NCBI RefSeq assembly: GCF_018127925.1 | Contig: NZ_CP072348.1 | Location: 441,501-505,500, forward strand | Direction of reading: 5' to 3' | From: Prevotella melaninogenica | GTDB taxonomy: Bacteria; Bacteroidota; Bacteroidia; Bacteroidales; Bacteroidaceae | DNA: 64,000 bases | In this document: piece by piece, positions 46,790 to 55,346 of the stretch | How the letters are laid out: each line of letters begins with the position of its first letter | Position numbering within the stretch: position 1 is the first letter of the stretch | Notes under the pieces: model-generated | Told to the model about the DNA's origin: nothing | Database searches by the model: none | The model's input: only the letters and a program-made list of their open reading frames with translations | Made by a program: the position numbers and the translations under genes

Positions 46790-48547
46790 ATGAAGCAAAT
46801 CAATAAAACGAAAATGAAACGTACCTTTGTAACTAAGATGGTAAAGCCAATAGAAGAGAATTCTCTTTTCTTTATGTTTATGCTGTTGGTTGGTGCCTTT
46901 ACGAATGTGAGTCATCGTAATGTTTTTGGTTATATAGAATTGATTGCAGATGTATATATTATTTGTTTTTTACTGAGTTTTTGTCAACGAACAATACGTC
47001 AAGGGTTGGTGATTTTGTTGAGTAGTATTATTTATGTGGTAGCCATAATAGATACTTGTTGTAAGACACTCTTTGATACTCCAATTACACCGACAATGCT
47101 TCTTTTAGCACAAGAGACTACAGGCAGAGAGGCAACAGAGTTTTTCTTGCAATATCTTAATCTAAAACTTTTCTTTTCTGCAGCTGATATTATTCTTTTT
47201 CTTGCACTCTGTCATATTGTTATGGCGGTAAAGAAGATGAAGTTTCCAACCTCTTATCTCAAACAACCTTTTGTTACCTTTGTTTTAATGTTTACAATCT
47301 TTGTAGGAATAGCTTTAAGTATTTATGATAAGGTTCAGCTTTATACTGTTAAGAATCTTTCAGGACTTGAGGTTGCTGTTACTAATGGGTTTGCACATCT
47401 TTATCATCCAGTCGAACGTATTGTTTATGGACTTTATTCAAACCACTTGATAGCAAAACAGGTTGATGGAGTCATTATGGCTAATCAGCAAATAAAAGTA
47501 GATTCATGTTCTTTCGCATCTCCTACAATTGTACTTGTTATAGGTGAAAGTGCCAACCGACACCATTCTCAACTGTATGGCTATCCTTTGCCAACAACGC
47601 CTTATCAACTTGCCATGAAGAATGGTAAAGATTCGTTAGCAGTGTTTACTAATGTTGTTTCACCATGGAATCTAACGAGTAAAGTGTTCAAGCAAATATT
47701 CTCATTGCAATCCGTTGACGAGAAAGGTGATTGGAGTAATTATGTACTCTTTCCTGCGGTGTTTAAAAAAGCAGGGTATCATGTTAGTTTCTTGTCTAAT
47801 CAATTTCCGTATGGTATTAACTATACACCTGATTGGACGAATAATCTTGTAGGTGGTTTCTTCTTAAATCATCCACAATTAAACAAGCAAATGTTTGATT
47901 ATAGAAATGTCACGATTCATAACTATGATGAGGACCTATTAAAAGATTATAAAGATATCATTAGCTATAAGAAGCCGCAACTGATAATCTTTCATCTTTT
48001 AGGACAGCATTTTCAATACTCATTGCGTTGTAAAAGTAATATGAAGAAGTTTGGAATAAAGGATTATAAACGTATGGACTTGACAGATAAAGAGAAACAA
48101 ACTATTGCAGACTACGATAATGCAACGCTTTATAATGATTTTGTATTGAACAAGATAGTAGAACAGTTCCGTAACAAGGATGCCATTATAGTCTACTTGT
48201 CTGACCATGGAGAGGATTGCTATGGTAAAGATGTAAATATGGCTGGTAGGTTAACTGAAGTTGAACAAATCAATCTCAAGAAGTATCACGAAGAGTTTGA
48301 AATACCTTTCTGGATATGGTGTTCGCCTGTATATAAGCAGAAACACCGTAAGATCTTTACGGAAACATTGTTGGCAAGAAATAATAAGTTTATGACAGAT
48401 GACCTACCACATCTGTTGCTTTATCTGGCTGGAATAAAGATAAAAGACTACTGTGAAGAGAGGAATGTCATCTCTCCAAGTTTCAACAACAATCGTCGTC
48501 GTCTTGTTTTGAAGACTATTGACTATGATAAAGCGTTATATCAATAA
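46790..48547 (+). CDS. phosphoethanolamine transferase (EptA-like, lipid A modification)
   Basis: 585-aa inner-membrane enzyme. The N-terminal 185 residues hold about five helices (LFFMFMLLVGAFTNV, YIICFLLSFC, LVILLSSIIYVVAIID, LFFSAADIILFLALCHIVM, FVTFVLMFTIFVGIALSI). The periplasmic alkaline-phosphatase/sulfatase-fold domain starts VLVIGESANRHHSQLYGY (Glu253) and has Thr296 in SPWNLTSKVF as probable nucleophile and a metal-binding SDHGEDCYG. It would move phosphoethanolamine from phosphatidylethanolamine to lipid A or another glycan, lowering surface charge and sensitivity to cationic peptides. The start could be the Met at residue 9. It has its own promoter. Substrate identity is by family only. 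Confidence 0.85.
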   Translation: MKQINKTKMKRTFVTKMVKPIEENSLFFMFMLLVGAFTNVSHRNVFGYIELIADVYIICFLLSFCQRTIRQGLVILLSSIIYVVAIIDTCCKTLFDTPITPTMLLLAQETTGREATEFFLQYLNLKLFFSAADIILFLALCHIVMAVKKMKFPTSYLKQPFVTFVLMFTIFVGIALSIYDKVQLYTVKNLSGLEVAVTNGFAHLYHPVERIVYGLYSNHLIAKQVDGVIMANQQIKVDSCSFASPTIVLVIGESANRHHSQLYGYPLPTTPYQLAMKNGKDSLAVFTNVVSPWNLTSKVFKQIFSLQSVDEKGDWSNYVLFPAVFKKAGYHVSFLSNQFPYGINYTPDWTNNLVGGFFLNHPQLNKQMFDYRNVTIHNYDEDLLKDYKDIISYKKPQLIIFHLLGQHFQYSLRCKSNMKKFGIKDYKRMDLTDKEKQTIADYDNATLYNDFVLNKIVEQFRNKDAIIVYLSDHGEDCYGKDVNMAGRLTEVEQINLKKYHEEFEIPFWIWCSPVYKQKHRKIFTETLLARNNKFMTDDLPHLLLYLAGIKIKDYCEERNVISPSFNNNRRRLVLKTIDYDKALYQ

Positions 48548-48652
48548 GATGTTTTTATAGTGCTGTTTGGTAGAGTTGTCCTATATTAGTTATTTATAAA
48601 GCATTTTACAGTTTTCTTTATAATAACCAAAACGGGACTCTTTGACAATTTT

Positions 48653-48740
48653 CAGCTAATGTGTTGTTATTCCGCACATAGCGTGTTGATGCTCCGCACA
48701 TATTGTGTTGTTGGTTAACACCAATTGTGCTGAGCGCTAA
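48653..48740. repeat. 22-bp-period array, GCACCATTGGTG family (4 units)
   Basis: Units start at 48653, 48675, 48697 and 48719, exactly 22 bp apart, diverged to GCACATAGCGTG, GCACATATTGTG and ACACCAATTGTG. The array lies between convergent genes. The remainder of 48741-48960 shows nothing I can assign. Confidence 0.8.
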
Positions 48741-48960
48741 ACATCTTGCAAAATGTCACCAAAGTAGCTTCAACTTATTGTTATAAACAAGTTGTACTAC
48801 AAAGAATTTACTTAATCTACTGGGTCAGTAGCTTATTTCGTAAAGTTGATAAGATACCACTTCAAGGAGATACTATTCTTTCTTTTATCCTATAAGAGTA
48901 GAATAATGCAGTTGAAATAAAATTCAATGAATAACTTATGTCTACTTAAACTAACAACTC

Positions 48961-50523
48961 TTATTTTCTTTTTTCACCCTCCACGATTGGTTTCTGTGCA
49001 TTCATTTTGTGCAATTTAGATGTGAGATGTTTGTAAAGGCGAGCAACGATTTGAGGATGCGAAGAGGCAAGGTTGTTCTTCTCAGACAGGTCGCTTGATA
49101 GATCATATAGTTCTTTTTGACCTGTAAGATACGAATAAATCAATTTCCATTGCCCTTCACGAATGGCACAATTAAGACTGATTCCCAATCCCTCTCCATC
49201 CCAAATGTTAGGATAGTTCCATATCAGTTGTCGCTTCTTATCACCTTGTTGTTTACCACGAAGAATAGGTGTAATGTCTTGTCCGTCTATTTTTTGTGGT
49301 ACATGATAGTTCTTAATTTCAGCCATGGAGAGTAAGGTAGGGTAGAGGTCCTCTATGATGATAGGTGCATGAGAGCGAGTATTTGGTTTTACAATATTGT
49401 TCCATTTTACAATAAAGGGAACTCTTATACCTCCTTCATACAGAGAACCTTTACCACTCTTGAGTGGTGCATTCTGAGTGTAAAGTTCTCCATCCCGCCA
49501 ATAGGATGATGAGGCGAGTCCTCCATTATCGCTCATAAAGATGATGACTGTCTCTCGCTTAAGTCCTGCCTTTGCTACCCAATCCATGAGATCTCCCAAA
49601 CTTTTATCCATTCCTGCAATCAATGAAGCGTAAGCAGCTTCCTTCTCCGAAAGACCACGTGCACGATACGTAGGGTAAAAACGCATATCTCGATCGATTG
49701 GTACGTGCACAGCGTAATGAGACATATAGAGATAGAAAGGTTGGTCGTATTTCTTAGCCTTCTCTAATGATGCTATTGCCTCTTGTGTAAGGGCTTCTGT
49801 GGCAAAGATACCAGTACTCCAATAACGTTCCAAGCCTGGAATAGCGAATGGAGATGTGGGTTTGCCATCTTTTGTAAAACCATAGTTACGTTCGCTTAAA
49901 TAGGTAGCTAATCCACCAGCTGCCGTACCTGTAATGTTTATGTCAAAGCCAAAATGGCACGGATTCTCACCCGGAGTGTCAATAGCTCCCCAGTGTGCTT
50001 TTCCGCAATGTATGGTATGATAGCCTGCATTTTTTAGGAGTTGTACAAAGGATATAGCCTTTGTCGTATGTGCGACATTACCGCTTTGCGCAATACCATT
50101 ATAATTCCAATCAGGTAATGTTACGCCATCTCGTTTCCCATCTGTCATCTTATCGCGATGTAAAGTCCAATTCGTTACCCGATGGCGAGCCATATTCATA
50201 CCTGTCATCAGACTACATCTGGAGGGCGAACTGATAGGAGTTGCATAAGCATCTGTAAACATCATCCCCTCGGAAGCAAGTCTTTCCATGTTAGGTGTAT
50301 CGTATTTCCGATTATTGGCAGTAATCGAATCGGCAAAGGGAAGGGATGTGTCCTGCCATCCCATGTCGTCTACCATGAACAAGATAATATTGGGTTGTGT
50401 ATTTACTTGTTGTGCTTTGGCTGGGAAGGAAATGCCGAGAGCAGCTATTGAACTTGTAACTAATAGGGTAGAAGAGTGCTTTGAATTATATAAGGTATAG
50501 TTGTTCATTGTTGTATCAATCAT
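48961..50523 (-). CDS. secreted arylsulfatase (Ser-type)
   Basis: 520-aa sulfatase with an N-terminal signal region (STLLVTSSIAALGISFPAKAQ); the start may be Met1 or Met6. The metal site is FMVDDMGWQD (Asp52, Asp53). The catalytic motif is S-x-P-S-R at Ser98 (ISSPSRCSLMTG), the Ser version that needs an anaerobic sulfatase-maturing enzyme to make formylglycine. The second metal motif is IFMSDNGG. These enzymes remove sulfate from host mucin or glycosaminoglycan sugars. The next gene upstream, on the same strand, is a sialate O-acetylesterase. A TAACTTTG box lies on the minus strand at 50548-50555. Which sugar is desulfated is unknown. Confidence 0.9.
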   Translation of the reverse strand: MIDTTMNNYTLYNSKHSSTLLVTSSIAALGISFPAKAQQVNTQPNIILFMVDDMGWQDTSLPFADSITANNRKYDTPNMERLASEGMMFTDAYATPISSPSRCSLMTGMNMARHRVTNWTLHRDKMTDGKRDGVTLPDWNYNGIAQSGNVAHTTKAISFVQLLKNAGYHTIHCGKAHWGAIDTPGENPCHFGFDINITGTAAGGLATYLSERNYGFTKDGKPTSPFAIPGLERYWSTGIFATEALTQEAIASLEKAKKYDQPFYLYMSHYAVHVPIDRDMRFYPTYRARGLSEKEAAYASLIAGMDKSLGDLMDWVAKAGLKRETVIIFMSDNGGLASSSYWRDGELYTQNAPLKSGKGSLYEGGIRVPFIVKWNNIVKPNTRSHAPIIIEDLYPTLLSMAEIKNYHVPQKIDGQDITPILRGKQQGDKKRQLIWNYPNIWDGEGLGISLNCAIREGQWKLIYSYLTGQKELYDLSSDLSEKNNLASSHPQIVARLYKHLTSKLHKMNAQKPIVEGEKRK

Positions 50524-50753
50524 TGATAGGGGTTTTTAGATAGAGTACAAAGTTAAAAAGAAAGTTGCTAATCACCACATAAATATGATGAAGTTCTTAA
50601 ATTCTTTTGCTATAAAGTTATTGAGAGTGTCCTATAGTAGATGCATGATATGGTTAAACTACCAAATATATAGGGATACATCAAGGATTATAAAGGGAGA
50701 AAAGTTTATTTATGGAATATAGTAAATAGGATTCTGGCTGGAATGGTCTTAAT

Positions 50754-50783
50754 AAAAAAAGTCAGACTGCGGACAGTCTGACT
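50754..50783 (-). terminator. intrinsic terminator of the esterase gene
   Basis: Nine-bp perfect stem AGTCAGACT/AGTCTGACT with 6-nt loop, followed by seven T on the minus strand. The rest of 50524-50829 holds only the sulfatase promoter box. Confidence 0.85.
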
Positions 50784-50829
50784 TAATTGTATCATTTTTC
50801 TAAACAAAGAACGATGGTTATAACCACCT

Positions 50830-52911
50830 TTATTTTTTTACTGCCCATTGGAATGTACTACATGGTAATCCTACCTCATTCACAAGGTTGGCACGTGTAA
50901 AAGGTTGCCATCCATAACGAACATAGAGTGGGCGTGTTACAGAAGACGACTTAACAAGAATTGTGTTAGATGATGTTATTTGTGCTTCTGCTGGATAATA
51001 GATGCCATCTGCACCTGCTACCTCAAAGCCAATAAGGCGACTGCCCTTAGCTGATAGTGACTTTGCGTGAATAAACTGCAATTCAATTCCATTGTCTTTT
51101 GCTAATACAGAATGACAGATAGGACCATCAGATTCTATGTTGTAGTCATAACTATGGTGTAAAGCCTGTAAGCCAAGTCGCTCACCGACAGGCTTTTTGT
51201 TCGTGTAATGTACATCTAAGGAATCACCCACATCTGTTGTAACAGCCATCCAGGTATTACGTAGTCTTGATGCCATACGACGCTGAGAATCGCGGAAACG
51301 TGGCCATGAAGGACGATTCAGGCTGGAGAGCTGTACGAAATAAAATGGTAGCTCTGGGTCATGGAAGAAGTTACGCCAACTCTTCTGTAACATTGGGAAG
51401 AGACGTTCGTGTAGTTCCATGTTATGTGCATTGGACTCACCTTGGTACCAAACAATTCCCTTGATACTATATCCTTTTAGTGGAAGCATACCAGTCTCGA
51501 ACATATAGGCTGGTGCATAAGGATGACGTTGCAGTGGGTTCTTACTTACGCTGATGTTTTGCAATGCTCGCTCACGTGCCCATTTCATTCCGAAATCTCC
51601 ATGATACCAATCACGAAGAATAGCTGGCATACGTTGTTCTAAAGTATGGCGGTCAATCCATGACTCTGTAGTGGTACCACCAACAGCATTACAGATGATA
51701 CCTACTGGGACCTGCAAACTGTCTGCTAAATTCTTTCCAAAGTGATAAGCTACAGCAGAGAAGCCACCCAAAGATTCTCGAGAGCAGTTACGCCATGGTC
51801 CAATATGGAGGTACTGATGACGATTTACAGAGTCGCAAGCATTAGCAGACCATGCTACGGCTGTCGTTGGGTAGATAGCTGACATATTAAAAAGATGTAA
51901 GTGTGTCTGACTGTCAGCCTCATTCAAGTCTTGTGTCCTGCTCTGTACAGCATTTACAGGTAACTCCATGTTTGATTGTCCTGAGCAAAGCCACACTTCA
52001 CCAACGTATATGTCTTTAATAGTAAGCTTTTCTTTCTTCGTACTTATTTGGGCTTTATAAGGTCCACCAGCTTTCTCTGCAGGGAAGGTTACCTTCCACT
52101 TTCCTGCATCATTTGTTATAGTTGAAAGCATATGGCCATTGAAGTTGACCTTAACCGTTTCACCTGCATTGGCTTTTCCGCGGAAAACAATAGGCTTGTT
52201 GCGCTGAATGACCATGCCATCCGTATACAATGGAGAAAGGGAAAGCCTACCATAGTTGCCTGTTAAGGCTCCATAGACTGTCTCTGCAATAATCTTTGCA
52301 CCCTCAGCATTCGGGTGAATAGCATCGGCAAGAAGGTCGGGACGACTATATAGAGGTGTGTTTAAGTCAATGAGTGGAACTCGTGTTGCAGTAGCCACTT
52401 GTCGTATATGTTTCTGAATCTGTGCATGCCAGTCGCGTGTACCACTCTCAAAACGTGGATGACGCTCAAAGATAGGGGTCATAAGACAAATCCAAATCTT
52501 TGCTTTAGGATTCGCCTGACAGAAACTATCAATCAAATGGATGTAATCAGCATTAAATTCTTCACTGTACTCAGGCCAGTTTCGTGGATCGGTATCATTG
52601 AGCCCAAGGTGGATAATGACAAGGTCTGCCTTGAAGTTCAAAGCTTCTTGGTACTCTTGTTGGTCGACATAGGGACGATGTCCATGTTGTAGTAGTGTAG
52701 TTCCAGAGTGTCCGAAGTTTCTGACTTCATATTTATCTCCTAACAGCTTCTGTAGTTGTGCTGGATAACAATTCTTCTCTCTATCGGTAATTGTCATTCC
52801 CCATGTCACACTATTTCCTACACATGCTACCTTGATTTTGCCATCTGCAACAGCAGTCAAAACCATAAGGAGCAGTCCAAACAACACGATTGTTCTTTTC
52901 TTCATAATCAT
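50830..52911 (-). CDS. two-domain SGNH hydrolase / sialate O-acetylesterase
   Basis: 693-aa exported protein (signal MKKRTIVLFGLLLMVLTAVADG; Met3 is an equally good start). The N-terminal SGNH domain has Ser34 in VGNSVTWG, Gly and Asn in HLGLNDTD, and DAIHPN for Asp and His. The C-terminal domain is the sialate acetylesterase type with Ser in LCSGQSNMELP, later VWYQGESNAH and the Asp-x-x-His toward the end. The pairing matches the NanS-type enzyme described in oral Bacteroidota, which removes O-acetyl groups so sialidase can act. Together with the sulfatase it fits mucin use. A TAACTTTG box lies on the minus strand at 52976-52983. Confidence 0.87.
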   Translation of the reverse strand: MIMKKRTIVLFGLLLMVLTAVADGKIKVACVGNSVTWGMTITDREKNCYPAQLQKLLGDKYEVRNFGHSGTTLLQHGHRPYVDQQEYQEALNFKADLVIIHLGLNDTDPRNWPEYSEEFNADYIHLIDSFCQANPKAKIWICLMTPIFERHPRFESGTRDWHAQIQKHIRQVATATRVPLIDLNTPLYSRPDLLADAIHPNAEGAKIIAETVYGALTGNYGRLSLSPLYTDGMVIQRNKPIVFRGKANAGETVKVNFNGHMLSTITNDAGKWKVTFPAEKAGGPYKAQISTKKEKLTIKDIYVGEVWLCSGQSNMELPVNAVQSRTQDLNEADSQTHLHLFNMSAIYPTTAVAWSANACDSVNRHQYLHIGPWRNCSRESLGGFSAVAYHFGKNLADSLQVPVGIICNAVGGTTTESWIDRHTLEQRMPAILRDWYHGDFGMKWARERALQNISVSKNPLQRHPYAPAYMFETGMLPLKGYSIKGIVWYQGESNAHNMELHERLFPMLQKSWRNFFHDPELPFYFVQLSSLNRPSWPRFRDSQRRMASRLRNTWMAVTTDVGDSLDVHYTNKKPVGERLGLQALHHSYDYNIESDGPICHSVLAKDNGIELQFIHAKSLSAKGSRLIGFEVAGADGIYYPAEAQITSSNTILVKSSSVTRPLYVRYGWQPFTRANLVNEVGLPCSTFQWAVKK

Positions 52912-53271
52912 TTATTAATGTAGTAATGGAAGGTTTTGCTTTTACTTAATATTTAAGTTATACATAAATTCTTTGCAAAGTTAATTATAATCTATGAATA
53001 AAGGAAACACTATGGATTACAAAAACATTTTAATGGGTAAATTATTATACAAAAGGATCGGTAGTGTGATGAAAAAGTATAGACGCGCAACTATTCATAT
53101 AGCATTACAAAAGGTTATTAATATACAAGTGGAATAACTTAAATTTCTGAACTTTTAAATAACAAAAACCCTTATGAAACAAGAAGTTCGAGACTTATTT
53201 AGTTAAAAATAGATTTTGCATAAACATGTGTTCGCACACATCATTATAATGAAAAAATAATCTACTGAAAG

Positions 53272-53303
53272 TTTGCATGTAACGCGAAAATAATATATCT
53301 TTG
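53272..53303 (+). promoter_or_regulatory. Bacteroidota-type promoter with no gene behind it
   Basis: TTTG (53272-53275) and TATCTTTG (53296-53303) with an exact 20-bp spacer. No reading frame follows; the transcript would end at the hairpin near 53392. Confidence 0.7.
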
Positions 53304-53309
53304 TAACTG

Positions 53310-53396
53310 TTATCCTGAAAACAATCTTTTACCTTTAAAAGACTAATACCTATTGAGTAAAGAAAGCGATTACCTGTGAAGGTCATCGCTTTTTCT
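53310..53396 (+). ncRNA. candidate small RNA
   Basis: A consensus promoter, about 87 nt without a plausible protein, then a terminator hairpin (AAAGCGAT, 53363-53370, with ATCGCTTT, 53385-53392, inner ACC/GGT) and a T-rich tail. I do not recognise a known RNA family. Stretch 52912-53270 otherwise holds only the esterase promoter box. Confidence 0.5.
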
Positions 53397-53502
53397 TTTA
53401 GCTCTAATATAGGCTTATGAAATTGTGTGCTTAAGAGGGTAGACTTGCAACTGGGTTTTAGGACTGACCCAAAATAGGGCTCATAAGGTTATAATGGGTA
53501 AT

Positions 53503-53535
53503 AAAAAAAGAGCGGCCTCTTGCGAGAACCGCCCT
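53503..53535 (-). terminator. intrinsic terminator downstream of tRNA-Phe
   Basis: Stem AGAGCGG (53509-53515) with CCGCCCT (53529-53535), one wobble pair, followed by TTTTTTT on the minus strand. Confidence 0.7.
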
Positions 53536-53549
53536 GATGAAAGGAGGAG

Positions 53550-53622
53550 TGGTACCACCAGGAATCGAACCGGGGACACAAGGATTTTCAGTCCTTTGCT
53601 CTACCAACTGAGCTATGGCACC
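53550..53622 (-). tRNA. tRNA-Phe (GAA)
   Basis: 73-nt cloverleaf. Acceptor GGTGCCA/TGGTACC, D-arm with AGCTCAGTTGGTAGAGC, anticodon stem AAGGA/TCCTT around CTGAAAA giving anticodon GAA, and T-loop TTCGATT. CCA is not encoded. The T-stem CCCGG/CCTGG has a C-U mismatch at positions 51/63. Confidence 0.95.
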
Positions 53623-53764
53623 ATCGTTATTTGCAATCAATTTTTGTAGCGTTTGTGTTTCTTTCTCAATTGCGATGCAAAGGTAGTACTTTTATTTTAT
53701 TCCTCCAAGTTTTTCTAAAAAAAAATGTTTCTATTCACATCCTTTAACAGGTTGGCTATTTCTC

Positions 53765-55346
53765 GTAACTATTCAGCGATAATTGATATATATTATCAAA
53801 CCTTAAATAAGGCTTGAATCGCATTATATGGAGTTTTGTCGTGCTTCTTAGCTGTTTCTACAATCGAATGAAGTTCAAGGAAAGCGTCTGCTCCGAAGTC
53901 TGAACGAAAAGCACAGGAGTTCTTCAGTTTGATTTTTAGCTTGCGTATTCCACGTTCACTTCCATTATTGTCAAATGGTATCATCGGATTTTCGAGGAAA
54001 TTGAAAATGTAATCTCTGCATTTGACCAAGCCTTTTCTGAACGTAATAAACTTTTTACCAAGCTCCTCTATATTCTGTTTGAGTAGATTGTCTAAACGTC
54101 GGGTCCATGACACCTTGTCTATAACGTTGTTCGGATTGGTATTCCGCTCGTGAATGGCTTCACGGAACAGATTGGTTACTTTCCCAGACCACTCTTGCTT
54201 AGTGTTCAACTCTGAGAGATATTGCAGTTCGCGCAGTAAGTGAGCAAGGCATACCTGATGATTGAGGAAATGGAGTGCAAAGTATGCGCTATGGCGGTCG
54301 GTAACGGCAGTCATTCGTTCCAGGCTATCGCCAAATTTGTCTGCTAATACCTTCGACCCTCTTCCATTAGCACGGAAAAGCAGTGTGTAATAAACGGTTT
54401 GTGCAATCCATGCCCAGTCGAGTCTTTTCTTACAGTACAAGCCGCTCTCATCGAAACCAACAACTGCTGATGACTTAATATATCCTTTAATTTTATCAAT
54501 CACAGGTTGCGCATTTCTCTTTGCCTCATTTACCCAGTTCACCAGTGAGCCTTCGCTTGGAGTGAGTCCAAATACCTCACGCAAAAAACTTGCTATGCGA
54601 CCGTAAGGAAGAAATTGTACGACACTCAGATAAACCACTAAGGACTTTATGCTTGAATCATATACCACGTTGTTTGACCGCCGTCTCGGTACTGTCCGAA
54701 TACGTTCACCACAGTTCTTGCATACCATCACATAGTGTCGGATTTCCTTGATTACGGGCTTCAACTCTGGAATGGAAATAACCTGCGTCACATAATCAAG
54801 CACACGTTCTGCATCTGATAAAGATTCTCCGCAACGAGTGCAATAGTTGGGTATCTCATCAATTATCTCGTCAGGTATGGAAGAGTAAGACAACTTATGC
54901 CCATCATGCCCCTTTTGTCCTCCCGGCTTCTTACCACTTGGCTTACGGAGGCTTCTTGTTCTTCTGATAACCTCATCCTTTATACGCTCCTTGCTTGGAG
55001 GAGTGCTGCTGTTATTAGAGTTTTTGTCAGGTTTTTCATACTTAGCTAAGCGTTCCCGTAAGTTTATAAGTTCCGTATCTTTCTTGCGAATTTGGAGGTT
55101 CAAAGCATTTATGTTACGGTTCAATTTGATAATCTCGGCATACTGCTGATTAACAGTTGCACGTAATAATCGCATCTCTTCCGTCATGCCTTGTAATACT
55201 TTTGATATGTCCGTAACCTGCTCTTTCATAGGTATAAAGGTACAAAGAAAATCTGAAATACGCAAGAAAAACAAGCATATTTATAGCCTTTATACTAAGA
55301 TTTTAGAGGAGAAAATACAGACTGATCAATACCGCTGAATAGTTAC
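53765..55346 (-). mobile_element. IS66-family insertion sequence, single-gene type
   Basis: 1582 bp with inverted ends starting GTAACTATTCAGCG and a perfect 8-bp duplication TATTTCTC (53757-53764 and 55347-55354). Only tnpC is present; the accessory tnpA and tnpB genes of classical IS66 are missing. It is inserted in the stop codon of thiL. Confidence 0.95.
53796..55229 (-). CDS. tnpC: IS66-family transposase TnpC
   Basis: 477-aa transposase starting at the ATG 55229; the longer frame to 55274 has no ATG start. The N-terminal leucine-zipper-like helix (EMRLLRATVNQQYAEIIKL) is followed by a zinc-binding segment (YCTRCGES and CKNCGERI). The DDE core follows (first Asp in VVGFDESGLYC, second near AVTDRHSAYF), with the final Glu in NNGSERGIRKLKIKLKNS. 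The C-terminal IS66 tail (ETAKKHDKTPYNAIQALF) is intact. It looks functional. Its ends also define the 164-bp MITE at 42666. Confidence 0.95.
   Translation of the reverse strand: MKEQVTDISKVLQGMTEEMRLLRATVNQQYAEIIKLNRNINALNLQIRKKDTELINLRERLAKYEKPDKNSNNSSTPPSKERIKDEVIRRTRSLRKPSGKKPGGQKGHDGHKLSYSSIPDEIIDEIPNYCTRCGESLSDAERVLDYVTQVISIPELKPVIKEIRHYVMVCKNCGERIRTVPRRRSNNVVYDSSIKSLVVYLSVVQFLPYGRIASFLREVFGLTPSEGSLVNWVNEAKRNAQPVIDKIKGYIKSSAVVGFDESGLYCKKRLDWAWIAQTVYYTLLFRANGRGSKVLADKFGDSLERMTAVTDRHSAYFALHFLNHQVCLAHLLRELQYLSELNTKQEWSGKVTNLFREAIHERNTNPNNVIDKVSWTRRLDNLLKQNIEELGKKFITFRKGLVKCRDYIFNFLENPMIPFDNNGSERGIRKLKIKLKNSCAFRSDFGADAFLELHSIVETAKKHDKTPYNAIQALFKV

Noticed and set aside
53458-53640. 60-codon frame over the tRNA-Phe locus
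   Set aside because: It reads through the tRNA (AQLVEQRTENP-type artefact) and its terminator.
55230-55274. 15-residue N-terminal extension of the IS66 transposase
   Set aside because: No ATG; the ATG at 55229 begins the family-like N-terminus.
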